DNA of 64,000 nucleotides, from NCBI GenBank assembly GCA_005768725.1, contig VAFM01000002.1:310001-374000 (forward strand). The letters run 5' to 3'. Source of the DNA: Blastochloris viridis (GTDB taxonomy: Bacteria; Pseudomonadota; Alphaproteobacteria; UBA2136; UBA6156). Below, piece by piece: positions 40,778 through 48,934 of the stretch; position 1 is the stretch's first letter, and each line of letters opens with the position of its first letter. The translations under genes and the position numbers were made by a program. The notes beneath the pieces are model-generated. The model had not been told where the DNA came from and did no database searches. It saw only the letters and a program-made list of their open reading frames with translations.

Positions 40778-42127
40778 TTATACTTTACCGAGAACTTCTT
40801 CCAGCATCCGGAAGCTATCCGCCATGCTGCAACTTTCATTCGGCGCCTGTTTCAAAAACTCTTCCAGGCGCGGCATCAACCGTATCGCCTCATCCACTTG
40901 CGGGTCACTGCCGCTGGTATAGGCCCCTAACCGGATCAACTCCGCCATATCGTCATAGGTCGCTAAAATCTGCCGCGTCCGCCGCACCAGCGCATACTCC
41001 TCGGCACTCAAGCACTTCGGTACCATACGGCTCACACTCTTCAGCACTTCAATCGCCGGAAAATGCCCGCGCTCAGCCAGGCTCCGCGTCAGAATGATGT
41101 GCCCGTCCAGAATACCGCGCACCGCATCGGCCACCGGTTCTTCCATGTCCGACCCCTCCACCAGCACGGTGAAAATGGCCGAGATCGTACCCGTGCCCGT
41201 CCCCGGCCCGGCCCGCTCCAGCAAGCGCGGCAATTCCGCAAACACACTCGGCGTATAACCACGCGTCGTCGGGGGTTCGCGGCTGGCCAAGCCAATTTCG
41301 CGCTGTGCCTGCGCCAAGCGCGTCACGCTATCCATCAGCAGCAAAACCTTGAAGCCGCAATCGCGGAAGTACTCCGCGACAGCAAGCGTCAGATACGCCG
41401 CCTGGCGCCGCACCAGCGGCGGCTCGTCACTCGTAGCCGTGATAACGACACTGCGCGCCAAACCAGCAGGCCCCAGTTCTTCCTGAATAAACTCGTTCAA
41501 CTCTTTGCCACGCTCACCGATCAACCCGATGACCGTCACCTCGGCCTTGCTGTGCTTGGTCAGCATACCCATCAGTACGCTTTTCCCCACACCGCTCCCG
41601 GCAAAGATCCCCATACGCTGGCCTTCGCACAACGGCAGCAGGGTATTCAGCACACGCACACCGGTATCCATTTTGGCACCGACCATTTTGCGCTGAAACG
41701 CCGGCGGCGGCCCCGCGCGCAGTAAGCGCTCTTCACCACCTACACTGGCTAATGCACCCTTGCCATCCAGCGGCTCGCCAAGGCCATTCACCACACGGCC
41801 GATCCAACTATGGTTGATGCGCAGCTTGCCGCCGCTCGGGCCGTCCATGTACACGCGCTGGCCGGGCCCGATGCCTTCCATCGTGCCGTACGGCATCAGC
41901 AGGGTATTGCCGTCTTCAGCGGTCCCTACCACTTCGGCGGGGCGTCCACCCGGCTCACCGGAAATATCATTTATCCGACAACGTGCCCCCATGGTTGCCG
42001 CACCGGCCTCACTCAAACCGGCCACGCGCACCACAAGGCCATCTACCGCCACAACCCGACCATACGGATGAGCCAACGGCACCTGTTCCAGGCGCTCCAC
42101 AAGTTCGGGCAGTTGCGTTAATTCCAC
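40778..42127 (-). CDS. fliI: Flagellum-specific ATPase FliI
   Basis: 449 residues. Walker A GIFAGSGVGKSVLMGML (about 165), Walker B FKVLLLMDSVTRLAQAQREI, and the ATPase signature region PSVFAELPRLLERAGPG are clear; homologous to F1-ATPase beta. Energises or primes the flagellar export gate. Forms fliI-fliJ on the minus strand, divergent from cheW. Confidence 0.96.
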   Translation of the reverse strand: MELTQLPELVERLEQVPLAHPYGRVVAVDGLVVRVAGLSEAGAATMGARCRINDISGEPGGRPAEVVGTAEDGNTLLMPYGTMEGIGPGQRVYMDGPSGGKLRINHSWIGRVVNGLGEPLDGKGALASVGGEERLLRAGPPPAFQRKMVGAKMDTGVRVLNTLLPLCEGQRMGIFAGSGVGKSVLMGMLTKHSKAEVTVIGLIGERGKELNEFIQEELGPAGLARSVVITATSDEPPLVRRQAAYLTLAVAEYFRDCGFKVLLLMDSVTRLAQAQREIGLASREPPTTRGYTPSVFAELPRLLERAGPGTGTGTISAIFTVLVEGSDMEEPVADAVRGILDGHIILTRSLAERGHFPAIEVLKSVSRMVPKCLSAEEYALVRRTRQILATYDDMAELIRLGAYTSGSDPQVDEAIRLMPRLEEFLKQAPNESCSMADSFRMLEEVLGKV

Positions 42128-42257
42128 AGCCTATGCTGCCATAATCTACAGCGGCGCACCACCGTGCCGCCGAAACTCTTGCCTAACCCTGCACCGCCCG
42201 TGTAAGTTAAGTTTTAATAACGCCCTATAAAAAGAAGAAACTAAAGGCTCCCCTATC

Positions 42258-42755
42258 ATGATGAACATGCAAAGCCGCCAAACCGAGAAGTCGACCACCA
42301 TGCTGCATCAGTTGGTCACGTTCGAACTGTTTGGCGAGGTCTTCGCCCTGCCGATTCTCGACGTCCGCGAAATTATCCGTCTCACTGCCATTACACCGGT
42401 GCCGCAAGCCCCGTCGTTCGTTGAAGGCGTCATCAACCTGCGCGGCCAGATCATCCCGATCGTCGACCTGCGCAAGCGTTTCGGTGTCGATACCCAGGCC
42501 GCCACCGATGAAACCCGCATTATCGTGGTCGAACTCGGCAACGGCATGGTCATCGGCCTGATCGTCGACGCCGTCCGCGAAGTGGAACGCATCCCGTCCG
42601 ACAGCATCCTGCCGCCGCCGTCGCTGGTCGCTGGCTCCATCGGTTCCGAGTACATCAAGGGTATCTCCAACCACGAAGACAAGATGATCGTGCACATCGA
42701 CATGCGTAAGGTCTTTAACAGTAACGAGATGTCAGCCCTCGAAAGCGCTGCCTAA
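42258..42755 (+). CDS. cheW: Chemotaxis coupling protein CheW
   Basis: 165 residues, one CheW domain: QLVTFELFGEVFALPILDVREIIRLTAITPVPQAPSFVEGVINLRGQIIPIVDLRKRFG, then IGLIVDAVREVERI and GISNHEDKMIVHIDMRKVF. Bridges receptors and CheA. Alone between a divergent fliI and a terminator; TATAAA at 42226-42231 could be its -10. Confidence 0.96.
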   Translation: MMNMQSRQTEKSTTMLHQLVTFELFGEVFALPILDVREIIRLTAITPVPQAPSFVEGVINLRGQIIPIVDLRKRFGVDTQAATDETRIIVVELGNGMVIGLIVDAVREVERIPSDSILPPPSLVAGSIGSEYIKGISNHEDKMIVHIDMRKVFNSNEMSALESAA

Positions 42756-42773
42756 ACCCTCGGAAAATCTGTT

Positions 42774-42802
42774 TAAACCCGCTCCGGCGGGTTTTCTTTT
42801 TG
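42774..42802 (+). terminator. Terminator after cheW
   Basis: AACCCGC / GCGGGTT stem followed by TTCTTTTTG. Confidence 0.8.
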
Positions 42803-42862
42803 ACACGCTCGCCGCCATACCCTACACACAGGGCTCCGAGTCCTCTCTTTCAGGAGCATCTC

Positions 42863-42988
42863 ATGCCCGCTTCCCCCGGTATCTGGCTGCTTCTGGCAGT
42901 TCTGGCTATTCTGATTCTTCTCGTATTCTTCATCCGCACGCCGGACACCACCATCCCTCCCACCATCGCCGACCGCGATCTCGATTGA
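42863..42988 (+). CDS. 41-residue single-span membrane protein
   Basis: MPASPGIWLLLAVLAILILL and VFFIRTPDT: one hydrophobic helix (about 7-25) and an acidic tail ending ADRDLD. CAGGAG stands 8 bases before the ATG. Followed 11 bases later by another membrane protein gene, so probably an operon. No family recognised. Confidence 0.6.
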   Translation: MPASPGIWLLLAVLAILILLVFFIRTPDTTIPPTIADRDLD

Positions 42989-42999
42989 AGGACATTCGT

Positions 43000-43446
43000 A
43001 TGTCATACGCCAAACAGTTACGCGTCACCTATGGCTGGCACAACCGCGGTACCGCGTGGTTTATGCTGTACATCACCGCACCGCTGGCCGGTATCTGCCT
43101 TTACAATCTCACGCAACCTCTCCTCGCTCTCGTGCTGGCGCTCACAGCTTCTCATGCACTGAAGAAAGCGGCCGAGCACGAACTCCGCTGCTATGGCACT
43201 CAGGCCCGCCATTCACGCTATCTGGGGCTTATACTGTTCCTTATCGGTGGCCCGGCGTGGGCACATGGGTACGAGGCCTTGCAAAATCCGCCACTGTGGT
43301 TCGCACTGGCCGGCTGCGCAGGGATAAGCCTCGCCCTGACGATCATGCTCAAGAAAATCTACGTAGGCGTTCTCCTGGCGGAGTTGGAGCATAAATGCGT
43401 CGAGGAAGCCATTCGCCAGTGCCGCGCCACCATCACAGCGCACTGA
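43000..43446 (+). CDS. Hypothetical membrane protein (three to four spans)
   Basis: 148 residues from the ATG at 43000, with AAGGA 7 bases upstream. Hydrophobic segments near 22-55 (FMLYITAPLAGICLYNLTQPLLALVLALTAS), 78-93 and 103-122, separated by a basic/His-rich loop. C-terminal helix carries Glu and Cys (ELEHKCVEEAIRQC). Not recognised; followed by a terminator. Confidence 0.65.
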   Translation: MSYAKQLRVTYGWHNRGTAWFMLYITAPLAGICLYNLTQPLLALVLALTASHALKKAAEHELRCYGTQARHSRYLGLILFLIGGPAWAHGYEALQNPPLWFALAGCAGISLALTIMLKKIYVGVLLAELEHKCVEEAIRQCRATITAH

Positions 43447-43473
43447 CGCACCTACCCGGTACTTACAACCGGT

Positions 43474-43506
43474 TCAAATCCGCCCTCATAGGGCGGATTT
43501 TCTTTT
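43474..43506 (+). terminator. Terminator
   Basis: AAATCCGCCC-TCATA-GGGCGGATTT followed by TCTTTTG. Confidence 0.85.
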
Positions 43507-43567
43507 GCCCTTACCACCTAAAAGGCGTATACAAACATCAATTGTCATCCGCTCACAGAGGCCCGAC

Positions 43568-43975
43568 ATGACCCCTCATGTTTCCTTCCAAACCCACCGG
43601 TTCTGGCGCAATTTCATGTGTTTTTACGCCTTTATTACCGGTGTCATCTTTTATATAGCCTTCTGGAACGTCATCGCTGATGCCGAGCTCCTGAGGATCG
43701 TTCTGCCTGTCATCGCTTTAGCTATCGTAGGCCTGATCGGGATTGCCGGGCACTGCCAGCGACGCGAGTACCCGGACGGCCTGATCCTGTCCACCCTGGT
43801 GCTCACCGTCATTGGTATATACGGCTGCATGAGCGTACTTTATTACACGCTCACCGACACCAACCCCACCCATGCCATTCCCATGGTCTTCATGGGGCTG
43901 AGCACCATGCTGGTCGCCCTGTTCCTCAAGAACATGGCGGCGGTCTTCCTCTTTTCCCGCAAGGACACCCCATGA
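43568..43975 (+). CDS. Hypothetical four-span membrane protein
   Basis: 135 residues from the ATG at 43568, with AGAGG 6 bases upstream. Four hydrophobic stretches (FMCFYAFITGVIFYIAFW; LRIVLPVIALAIVGLIGIAG; LILSTLVLTVIGIYGCMSVLYY; IPMVFMGLSTMLVALFL). Its last four bases overlap the next gene's start (ATGA). No recognised family. Confidence 0.65.
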   Translation: MTPHVSFQTHRFWRNFMCFYAFITGVIFYIAFWNVIADAELLRIVLPVIALAIVGLIGIAGHCQRREYPDGLILSTLVLTVIGIYGCMSVLYYTLTDTNPTHAIPMVFMGLSTMLVALFLKNMAAVFLFSRKDTP

Positions 43976-44475
43976 ATCCCAAGCTGAAAGACTTCCTCAC
44001 CGACGATTACCGCAGCTACAACGTGGTTCAGGCGATGAGCATTCTGCTGGCGTTGGTGGTCATCCATGCCTCGCCGGAATTCGATTTCGGCGCGGTCATT
44101 AATGGCTTCAAACAGCTGTTTGCAGGGAGTGCCGCACCGCTCTGGGACGCACTCAAGCACCAGTTCATTGCCTTGGCAGTAGCACTTGATACGCCGCTGT
44201 TCTGGGGCACGCTGGCAGCCTATCTGATAGCGCTTGTCGTCAGCGTGTTCATCTACGCCCGGCATCGCATGTCAGACTCTCCGGTACGCGCCAGCTTCAT
44301 GCTGCTCGCCATTCCCCTGCTGCTGCTGATTGCGTCGGCCGCCCGCTCAAACCTGTGGACGGCCTTCTCCATCATCGGTCCCATCGCGGTCATCATCCTG
44401 ACCAGTGGGTTTCTGTACAATGCGGTGCTGGCCTTTATCCGTATCTATATTTTCCCTCTTGAACGACGCCTCTAA
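43972..44475 (+). CDS. Hypothetical membrane protein, coupled to previous gene
   Basis: 167 residues with about four transmembrane helices (AMSILLALVVIHA; FWGTLAAYLIALVVSVFIYA; FMLLAIPLLLLIASAA; FSIIGPIAVIILTSGFLYNAVLAFIRIYIF). Starts inside the stop of the upstream gene. Not recognised. Strong terminator directly after the stop. Confidence 0.65.
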   Translation: MNPKLKDFLTDDYRSYNVVQAMSILLALVVIHASPEFDFGAVINGFKQLFAGSAAPLWDALKHQFIALAVALDTPLFWGTLAAYLIALVVSVFIYARHRMSDSPVRASFMLLAIPLLLLIASAARSNLWTAFSIIGPIAVIILTSGFLYNAVLAFIRIYIFPLERRL

Positions 44476-44508
44476 GTCCGCCCCTTCGGGGGCGGACTCC
44501 CTTTTTAG
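44476..44508 (+). terminator. Terminator
   Basis: GTCCGCCCC-TTC-GGGGGCGGAC followed by TCCCTTTTT; starts at the stop codon of the upstream membrane protein gene. Confidence 0.85.
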
Positions 44509-44522
44509 ACATACCCTCCAAA

Positions 44523-44553
44523 ACACAAAAGGGCCCGCAGGCCCCGTTTGTGG
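44523..44553 (-). terminator. Terminator after rpmE
   Basis: ACAAAAGGGCC / GGCCCCGTTTGT-type hairpin; on the minus strand it ends in TTTTGTGTTTT. Confidence 0.65.
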
Positions 44554-44565
44554 AAATCAAACAAT

Positions 44566-44793
44566 TTACTTGGCAGCAGAAGCGCCCTTGCCGTACTTGG
44601 TCATGAACTTCTCCATGCGGCCCATGCTGTCCAAAACCTTGCGTTCGCCGGTGTAAGCCGGGTGGTTCTTGCTGTCGATAACCAGCTGGATACGGCCATC
44701 GGCTTCACCGTAGGTGGTGCGGGTCATGTACTCAACGCCGTCGGTCATCACGACCTTAACAAAGTGGTAGTTCGGGTGAATGTCTTTTTTCAT
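44566..44793 (-). CDS. rpmE: 50S ribosomal protein L31
   Basis: 75 residues from the ATG at 44793 (MKKDIHPNYHFVKVVMTDG), the normal L31 start. The zinc-binding cysteines of C+ forms are absent, so this is a zinc-free type. TYGEADGRIQLVIDSKNHPAYTG and MEKFMTKYG fit the family. Lies behind the terminator of atpF. Confidence 0.93.
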   Translation of the reverse strand: MKKDIHPNYHFVKVVMTDGVEYMTRTTYGEADGRIQLVIDSKNHPAYTGERKVLDSMGRMEKFMTKYGKGASAAK

Positions 44794-44893
44794 GGTCGTT
44801 TCTCCAATCTGGTTACGCCTGGTTCCGACCAGGCTCAATGGGGCCTTTTCGCCAAAAACGCCGTTAACGTCAAGTAAAATAATCCCCAAGCCA

Positions 44894-44924
44894 CAAAAAA
44901 GGACCCCTGCGGGGCCCTTTTAAA
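44894..44924 (-). terminator. Terminator after atpF
   Basis: AAAAAGGaCCCC-TGC-GGGGcCCTTTT; on the minus strand followed by TTTTTTGTGG. Confidence 0.75.
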
Positions 44925-44932
44925 CCAAAAGC

Positions 44933-45427
44933 CTAGTTCAGACCTTTAGCCAGAGCCTTATCGGTCAACTGGGCGGCAACCTTGCTGTCCACGCTGGTTT
45001 CCAGCAGCTTTTCAGCCACCAGAACGGCGATTTCGGCCACATCCTTCTGAACGGAGCGCAAAGCTTCGTCGCGGGCGGCTTCAATGCTCTTGCGGGCATC
45101 TTCAGCCTTGCGGGCCAGTTCGGCTTCAACCTGACGGATACGCTCATTGGCGAGGGCTTCCGACTCGGCACGGGCCTTGGACACGATGTCGGCCGCTTCC
45201 TTCTTGGCCTGGGCCAGTTGGGCGGCGTATTCGGCTAAGGTGCCTTCAGCCTGCACGCGGCTGCGCTCGGCGGTGTCCAGATCGCTGGCGATCTGGGCGG
45301 CACGGGCATCCAGCACACCCAGCACGCTGGGCACAACAAAGCGCCACATGATGCCGAGCAGGATGACAAACGCCACCGTGGTCCAGAAGTACTGGCTGTG
45401 CAGGTAGTCGAGAACGAAAAGTTCCAT
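44933..45427 (-). CDS. atpF: F0F1 ATP synthase subunit b
   Basis: 164 residues: N-terminal membrane helix (about 12-33, YFWTTVAFVILLGIMWRFVVPSVLG), then a long charged coiled-coil stalk (ARAAQIASDLDTAERSRVQAEGTLAEYAAQLAQAKKEAADIVSKARAESEALANERI). Peripheral stalk. Alphaproteobacteria usually encode two diverged b subunits (b and b'); only this one lies here, followed by a terminator, so the partner is missing or elsewhere. Confidence 0.93.
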   Translation of the reverse strand: MELFVLDYLHSQYFWTTVAFVILLGIMWRFVVPSVLGVLDARAAQIASDLDTAERSRVQAEGTLAEYAAQLAQAKKEAADIVSKARAESEALANERIRQVEAELARKAEDARKSIEAARDEALRSVQKDVAEIAVLVAEKLLETSVDSKVAAQLTDKALAKGLN

Positions 45428-45453
45428 GGCGTTTTCCCCTTAGGTAGCCGTAC

Positions 45454-45720
45454 TTAGAGTACGAACAGGATCAGGGCGGCGATGGCGAAGGCGAACAGAG
45501 CCACAGCTTCGATGAAACCGGCACCGATATAGAAGTAGCTGCTCAGGCGCTCTTCAACGGACGGCTGACGGCCGACGGCTTCGAAGAACTTGCTGGCCAT
45601 GATGCCGAGACCGATACCGGAACCAGCCATGCTCAGGGCGGCGATACCGGCGCCGATGGCTTTCAGCATGGTCAGGTCAGTGGTGGCGGCAACGGTGGCA
45701 ACGGTAGCTACGGGTTCCAT
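45454..45720 (-). CDS. atpE: F0F1 ATP synthase subunit c
   Basis: 88 residues, two helices: AIGAGIAALSMAGSGIGLGIMASKFFEAVGRQP and YIGAGFIEAVALFAFAIAALILFVL, with the ion-carrying Glu in GFIEAV. The Q..ES signature of sodium rings is absent, so a proton ring is expected. The N-terminus has a repeated ATVATVAAT stretch. AGGAG lies 9 bases before the ATG. Element B3 separates it from atpB. Confidence 0.96.
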   Translation of the reverse strand: MEPVATVATVAATTDLTMLKAIGAGIAALSMAGSGIGLGIMASKFFEAVGRQPSVEERLSSYFYIGAGFIEAVALFAFAIAALILFVL

Positions 45721-45863
45721 GGGTGTTTTCTCCTATTTGAAAATTCGTTGTTCATTAACTCTTGAATCTGCGGCCCTTATACCCAAACAGCTAAGCCGAG
45801 GCAAGCCTAAACTCGGCCTTTATTGGCGAAATCAACTCCCGCAAACGCACCCAAAAAAGAAAT

Positions 45864-45995
45864 CCGGCGCGAAGCGCCGTTGCCCCTGCGCGCGCGACTA
45901 CAAACGGCCATCCAGATGTGATTTGGCGAAACGCCGTGTACACGTAGTACACAAGATTTGACAAAGCGCGTCTGGGGGCCGTTTTAGCCCGCGCC
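45864..45995 (+). repeat. Palindromic element B3, between atpB and atpE
   Basis: CCGGCGC-GAA-GCGCCG hairpin, then GCGCGCGCGACTACAAACGGCC / GGCCGTTTTAGCCCGCGC with ATCCAGA / TCTGGG, and apical GTGTACACGTAGTACAC. Lacks the full first hairpin of B1/B2. Begins 34 bases past the atpB stop, in the middle of an operon. Confidence 0.85.
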
Positions 45996-46028
45996 ATTGC
46001 AAAGCAAAAGGCGCCTCAGCGCCCTTTC

Positions 46029-46799
46029 TTAGTGCCCGTGAATACTCTGATTCAGATAAACACAGGTCAACACCGTGAAAATATACGCCTGCAGCAACGC
46101 CACGAACACTTCCAGAGCGGTGATGGCCACCAGCACGATCAGCGGCACCACGGCACTCGGTGCCAGAGCATAGTTCAGGCTGCCGCCGCCATCCAGGGTC
46201 AGTCCCAGCAGCATGATGCAGAACGCCGCGAATACTTTCAGCAGCACGTGACCGGCAACCATGTTGGCAGCAAGACGAACCGCGAGAGTGGCCGGACGCA
46301 CCAGGAAGGAGATGATTTCCAGCGGAACCATCAGCGGCAGCAGCCACCACGGAGTGCCATGGGGCACAAACATCGCAAAGAAATGCAGGCCCTGCTTATA
46401 CACGCCCACGGTTACGATCAGGATGAACACCATGATGCCCATATAGGCGGTGGTGGTGATCTGGCTGGTCGCGGTAAAGCTGTGCGGTACCATCCCGATC
46501 AGGTTCAGCGCCGCAATGAACAGGAAGGTGGTGATAATCAGCGGAAAGAACGCCATCGCTTCGCGCCCGGCGGTCTTTTCGGTCAGGTTCTGGATGAACT
46601 CGAAGGTGATCTCCACGAACGCCTGCCAGCGGCCCGGCACCATGGCCATGCGCAGGGTACCCATCAGCATGATCAGGATGACCGACGCCACACCGATACC
46701 GGTCCACAGCGTCTGGTTGGTGATGGAAAGATCGAAACCACCGAGCACCAGCGGGTGCAGCGGGATTACTTCAAATTGGTGGAGCGGATTCAAAGCCAT
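46029..46799 (-). CDS. atpB: F0F1 ATP synthase subunit a
   Basis: 256 residues, five to six membrane helices. ITNQTLWTGIGVASVILIMLMG at the N-terminus, NLIGMVPHSFTATSQITTT, and the essential Arg in the conserved helix PATLAVRLAANMVAGHVLLKVF. GAAGG lies 6 bases before the ATG. Provides the proton half-channels. Second gene after atpI, from which it is separated by two plus-strand small genes. Confidence 0.96.
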   Translation of the reverse strand: MALNPLHQFEVIPLHPLVLGGFDLSITNQTLWTGIGVASVILIMLMGTLRMAMVPGRWQAFVEITFEFIQNLTEKTAGREAMAFFPLIITTFLFIAALNLIGMVPHSFTATSQITTTAYMGIMVFILIVTVGVYKQGLHFFAMFVPHGTPWWLLPLMVPLEIISFLVRPATLAVRLAANMVAGHVLLKVFAAFCIMLLGLTLDGGGSLNYALAPSAVVPLIVLVAITALEVFVALLQAYIFTVLTCVYLNQSIHGH

Positions 46800-47017
46800 G
46801 CCAGCCTTCTAGCAACCCTCCCTCGTCCCGTCAACCGCACTGTGCATGCCCGCGCCACGGAAAAACCGTGGCCCCGCCGCAACACTTTCACCAACCTTAC
46901 CGAAAAGAGCCAAGTAATTCATAAAATTAAACTCCGATGACAAACGCTTTGACCGATGCTAGCGTCAAACTTCCTGAAAAATCTCATGCCTGCTTTTACG
47001 TTTCTACGAGGATCCCC

Positions 47018-47263
47018 ATGGCAACGCTTTACATACTGGGCAAGTATCTGCCGCTCTTCGCCGCAATCGCCCTCGCCAAATACCTTTACGACAACATGCC
47101 TGTCGGCCTTTCCGGCACAGACAGCACCATTGGTCTACCCTACGGAAGCTGGATTCTTCTGTTCGCAGTAGACATCGCACTGTTCGTCGTGTTCATCATC
47201 ATGTGCATCAAAGATCCCATCTCCTTCTCGGGAGGGCTTCATGAAAACAAAACGCATGACTAA
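47018..47263 (+). CDS. 81-residue two-span membrane protein inside the atp operon
   Basis: From the ATG at 47018 with GAGGA 6 bases upstream: MATLYILGKYLPLFAAIALA, then YDNMPVGLSGTDSTIGLPYG, a second helix SWILLFAVDIALFVVFIIMC, and KDPISFSGGLHENKTHD. Opposite in strand to atpI and atpB, which flank it. Its last 23 bases overlap the next small gene, whose GGAGG lies within its coding sequence. Not recognised. Confidence 0.55.
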   Translation: MATLYILGKYLPLFAAIALAKYLYDNMPVGLSGTDSTIGLPYGSWILLFAVDIALFVVFIIMCIKDPISFSGGLHENKTHD

Positions 47264-47339
47264 ACACGCCGAACACGCGTTCAACATCGTCAAAGTCGGT
47301 GCGGCTTTTCTCTTCATTGCGTGCATGTTGTTTATCTGA
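47241..47339 (+). CDS. 32-residue single-span membrane peptide
   Basis: MKTKRMTKHAEHAFNIVKVG then AAFLFIACMLFI: a basic head and one short hydrophobic helix at the C-terminus. GGAGGG lies 5 bases before the ATG, overlapping the end of the gene upstream, so it is likely made by translational coupling. A strong terminator follows 21 bases later. Confidence 0.5.
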   Translation: MKTKRMTKHAEHAFNIVKVGAAFLFIACMLFI

Positions 47340-47357
47340 ACATGACGCACACACACC

Positions 47358-47391
47358 TCCAAAAAGGCCGGACACACGTCCGGCCTTTTTG
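47358..47391 (+). terminator. Terminator
   Basis: AAAAAGGCCGGAC-ACAC-GTCCGGCCTTTTT; symmetric, usable from both strands. Confidence 0.88.
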
Positions 47392-47408
47392 CGGTCTATA
47401 CGCACGCT

Positions 47409-47657
47409 CTAGCGCGGGCGTCGTGCCACACTCACAATCCAGCTCACAAATCCCAGCACACCGCCCAGCAGCATCAGCCACGGCAGGCTGCCAAGCCAGC
47501 GGTCAAGGGCAAACCCAATGCCGCCCATCAGCATTACGGCCACAACCAGCCGTAACCCCACTTCCACACCGGCCATAGAAGAAACGCCACCCTGCGGCGG
47601 CGTCTCATTCTGCCCGGGCTTACTTGGCCGGGGCGGCAGTGCCGGTAGCTTTGGCAT
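47409..47657 (-). CDS. atpI: ATP synthase accessory protein AtpI
   Basis: 82 residues: a Pro-rich cytoplasmic lead, then two helices, AGVEVGLRLVVAVMLMGGIGFALDRWLGSLPWLMLLGGVLGFVSWIVSV, the AtpI/AtpZ pattern with the DRWLG turn. The ATG at 47657 has GGAAG 7 bases upstream but overlaps the dsbA end by 38 bases; an ATG at 47576 would avoid this but shorten the lead. Helps assemble the c ring. Confidence 0.85.
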   Translation of the reverse strand: MPKLPALPPRPSKPGQNETPPQGGVSSMAGVEVGLRLVVAVMLMGGIGFALDRWLGSLPWLMLLGGVLGFVSWIVSVARRPR

Positions 47658-48363
47658 AGGCAGCTTCCAGAATCGGCTTCACTTCTTCATACGGCGCAGC
47701 ACCGTCAATCTTCACACCATTCACAAAGGTGGTCGGGGTGCCACGGATACCCAAGGTCTCGGTGGCGGTCTTCTTGCTGGCAGCGACACGCTCATGCAGG
47801 TCGGCATCCTTCACACAGGCTTCCACCTTGGCGCCATCCATCCCGAAGCCGGCAGCCACGCTCTTGATCTGCCCGAGCGGATCATTGCTGGTGACGATAT
47901 TCATCTGGTTCTTGAAAAAGGCTTCCACAATCCCGTAGTACTGCTGGGCCGGGGCACAGCGGGCTACCTTGGTGATACCCACCGCCATGTCATCCCACGC
48001 CAGGTCGCGCAGTACGTACTTCACCTTACCGGTGGCCACCCAGTCCTTTTTCACCTGCGGCATGGTCTTCAGCGTAAAGTCGGCGCAGTGGCTGCAGGTC
48101 ATGCTGGCGTATTCGATCATGGTCACGGGGGCCATCATGCTCCCCATCACGCGGTCACCGGGCTGAATCTCCAGCACATTGCCCACATTGGCTACAGGCT
48201 GAGCCGCCGCTGCCGGTTTGGCCGCTGCGGCAGGCTTGCTGACCGCCGCCTTGGCGCTATCGAACCAGCCGCTCAACCAGCCGCCGTTATCTGCCGCCCA
48301 AGCCGCGCCGCCAATCACGGCGATCCCTACAAACACGGCCGCAACCGTAATCTTTTTCATCAT
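47620..48363 (-). CDS. DsbA-family thiol:disulfide oxidoreductase
   Basis: 247 residues from the ATG at 48363 (MMKKITVAAVF), with GGGGA upstream. Signal peptide to about WAADN, an Ala-rich linker, then a thioredoxin-like domain with active site MTCSHCADF (CSHC), the alpha-helical insert, and the cis-Pro loop RGTPTTFVNG. Exported oxidase or isomerase. Lies in mutY - dciA - dsbA order common in alphaproteobacteria, where smc often follows; here atpI follows. Confidence 0.92.
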   Translation of the reverse strand: MMKKITVAAVFVGIAVIGGAAWAADNGGWLSGWFDSAKAAVSKPAAAAKPAAAAQPVANVGNVLEIQPGDRVMGSMMAPVTMIEYASMTCSHCADFTLKTMPQVKKDWVATGKVKYVLRDLAWDDMAVGITKVARCAPAQQYYGIVEAFFKNQMNIVTSNDPLGQIKSVAAGFGMDGAKVEACVKDADLHERVAASKKTATETLGIRGTPTTFVNGVKIDGAAPYEEVKPILEAAYAKATGTAAPAK

Positions 48364-48373
48364 GAACAATCCC

Positions 48374-48916
48374 CTATTTCGTGTTCTTGTCGTTCAAAAT
48401 CTGCGATCCCAGTCCGGCCAGCGCCGCACGCAGATCATCATCGCGCACACTTTTGCACAAGCTTGCGGCCTTGTCACCCACCGCTGCGTTGGGGGGCGCC
48501 ACCGGTGCGGTGCGCATACCCGTGCCCTGCCCCTGCGAGCGCTTCAGGTCATGCCGTGTAATGCCGCGCACCTTGCTGATGGCGGCGTAACCCAACAGTT
48601 TCGCGATACTCTCCACGATCTGCGGTGTCACATAGTGCAGCTCCTGCTTGACGCCATCACTCACCACCGCCACGGTCAGCACGTCGCCCTTCACGCTTTC
48701 CGGGCAGCTGTACTCGGCCAGTAACGGGCAGATCGCGCGCCAGTGCGGCACGATCTGTGCCAGTAAAACCCCTTGCTTGGCCAACGCAGGCTGCACCAGC
48801 GGGGCCAGCACATTGCCCAGTGCCACACCGCGTTTCATACGCTCACCGGTTGCCACCACAGCTCCGCTAGAGGTCTTCTTAACCCCAGCCTTGCCCTTAG
48901 GTGCAACTTCGCTCAT
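48374..48916 (-). CDS. DciA-like protein (DUF721)
   Basis: 180 residues. Core KRGVALGNVLAPLVQPALAKQGVLLAQIVPHWRAICPLLAEYSCPESVKGDVLTVAVVSDGVKQELHYVTPQIVESIAKLLG matches DUF721/DciA, the ancestral loader or operator of the replicative helicase DnaB. 10 bases upstream of dsbA and divergent from mutY. Confidence 0.85.
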   Translation of the reverse strand: MSEVAPKGKAGVKKTSSGAVVATGERMKRGVALGNVLAPLVQPALAKQGVLLAQIVPHWRAICPLLAEYSCPESVKGDVLTVAVVSDGVKQELHYVTPQIVESIAKLLGYAAISKVRGITRHDLKRSQGQGTGMRTAPVAPPNAAVGDKAASLCKSVRDDDLRAALAGLGSQILNDKNTK

Positions 48917-48934
48917 AAACTCACCCTAACAGAT

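Noticed and set aside
43471..43485. Possible tRNA T-arm (GGTTCAAATCC)
   Set aside because: The segment is the left arm of a rho-independent terminator; no acceptor, D or anticodon arm lies upstream.
45454..45720. Sodium-type c ring
   Set aside because: The ion-binding helix reads FIEAV without the following Ser/Thr, and the Gln partner is absent.
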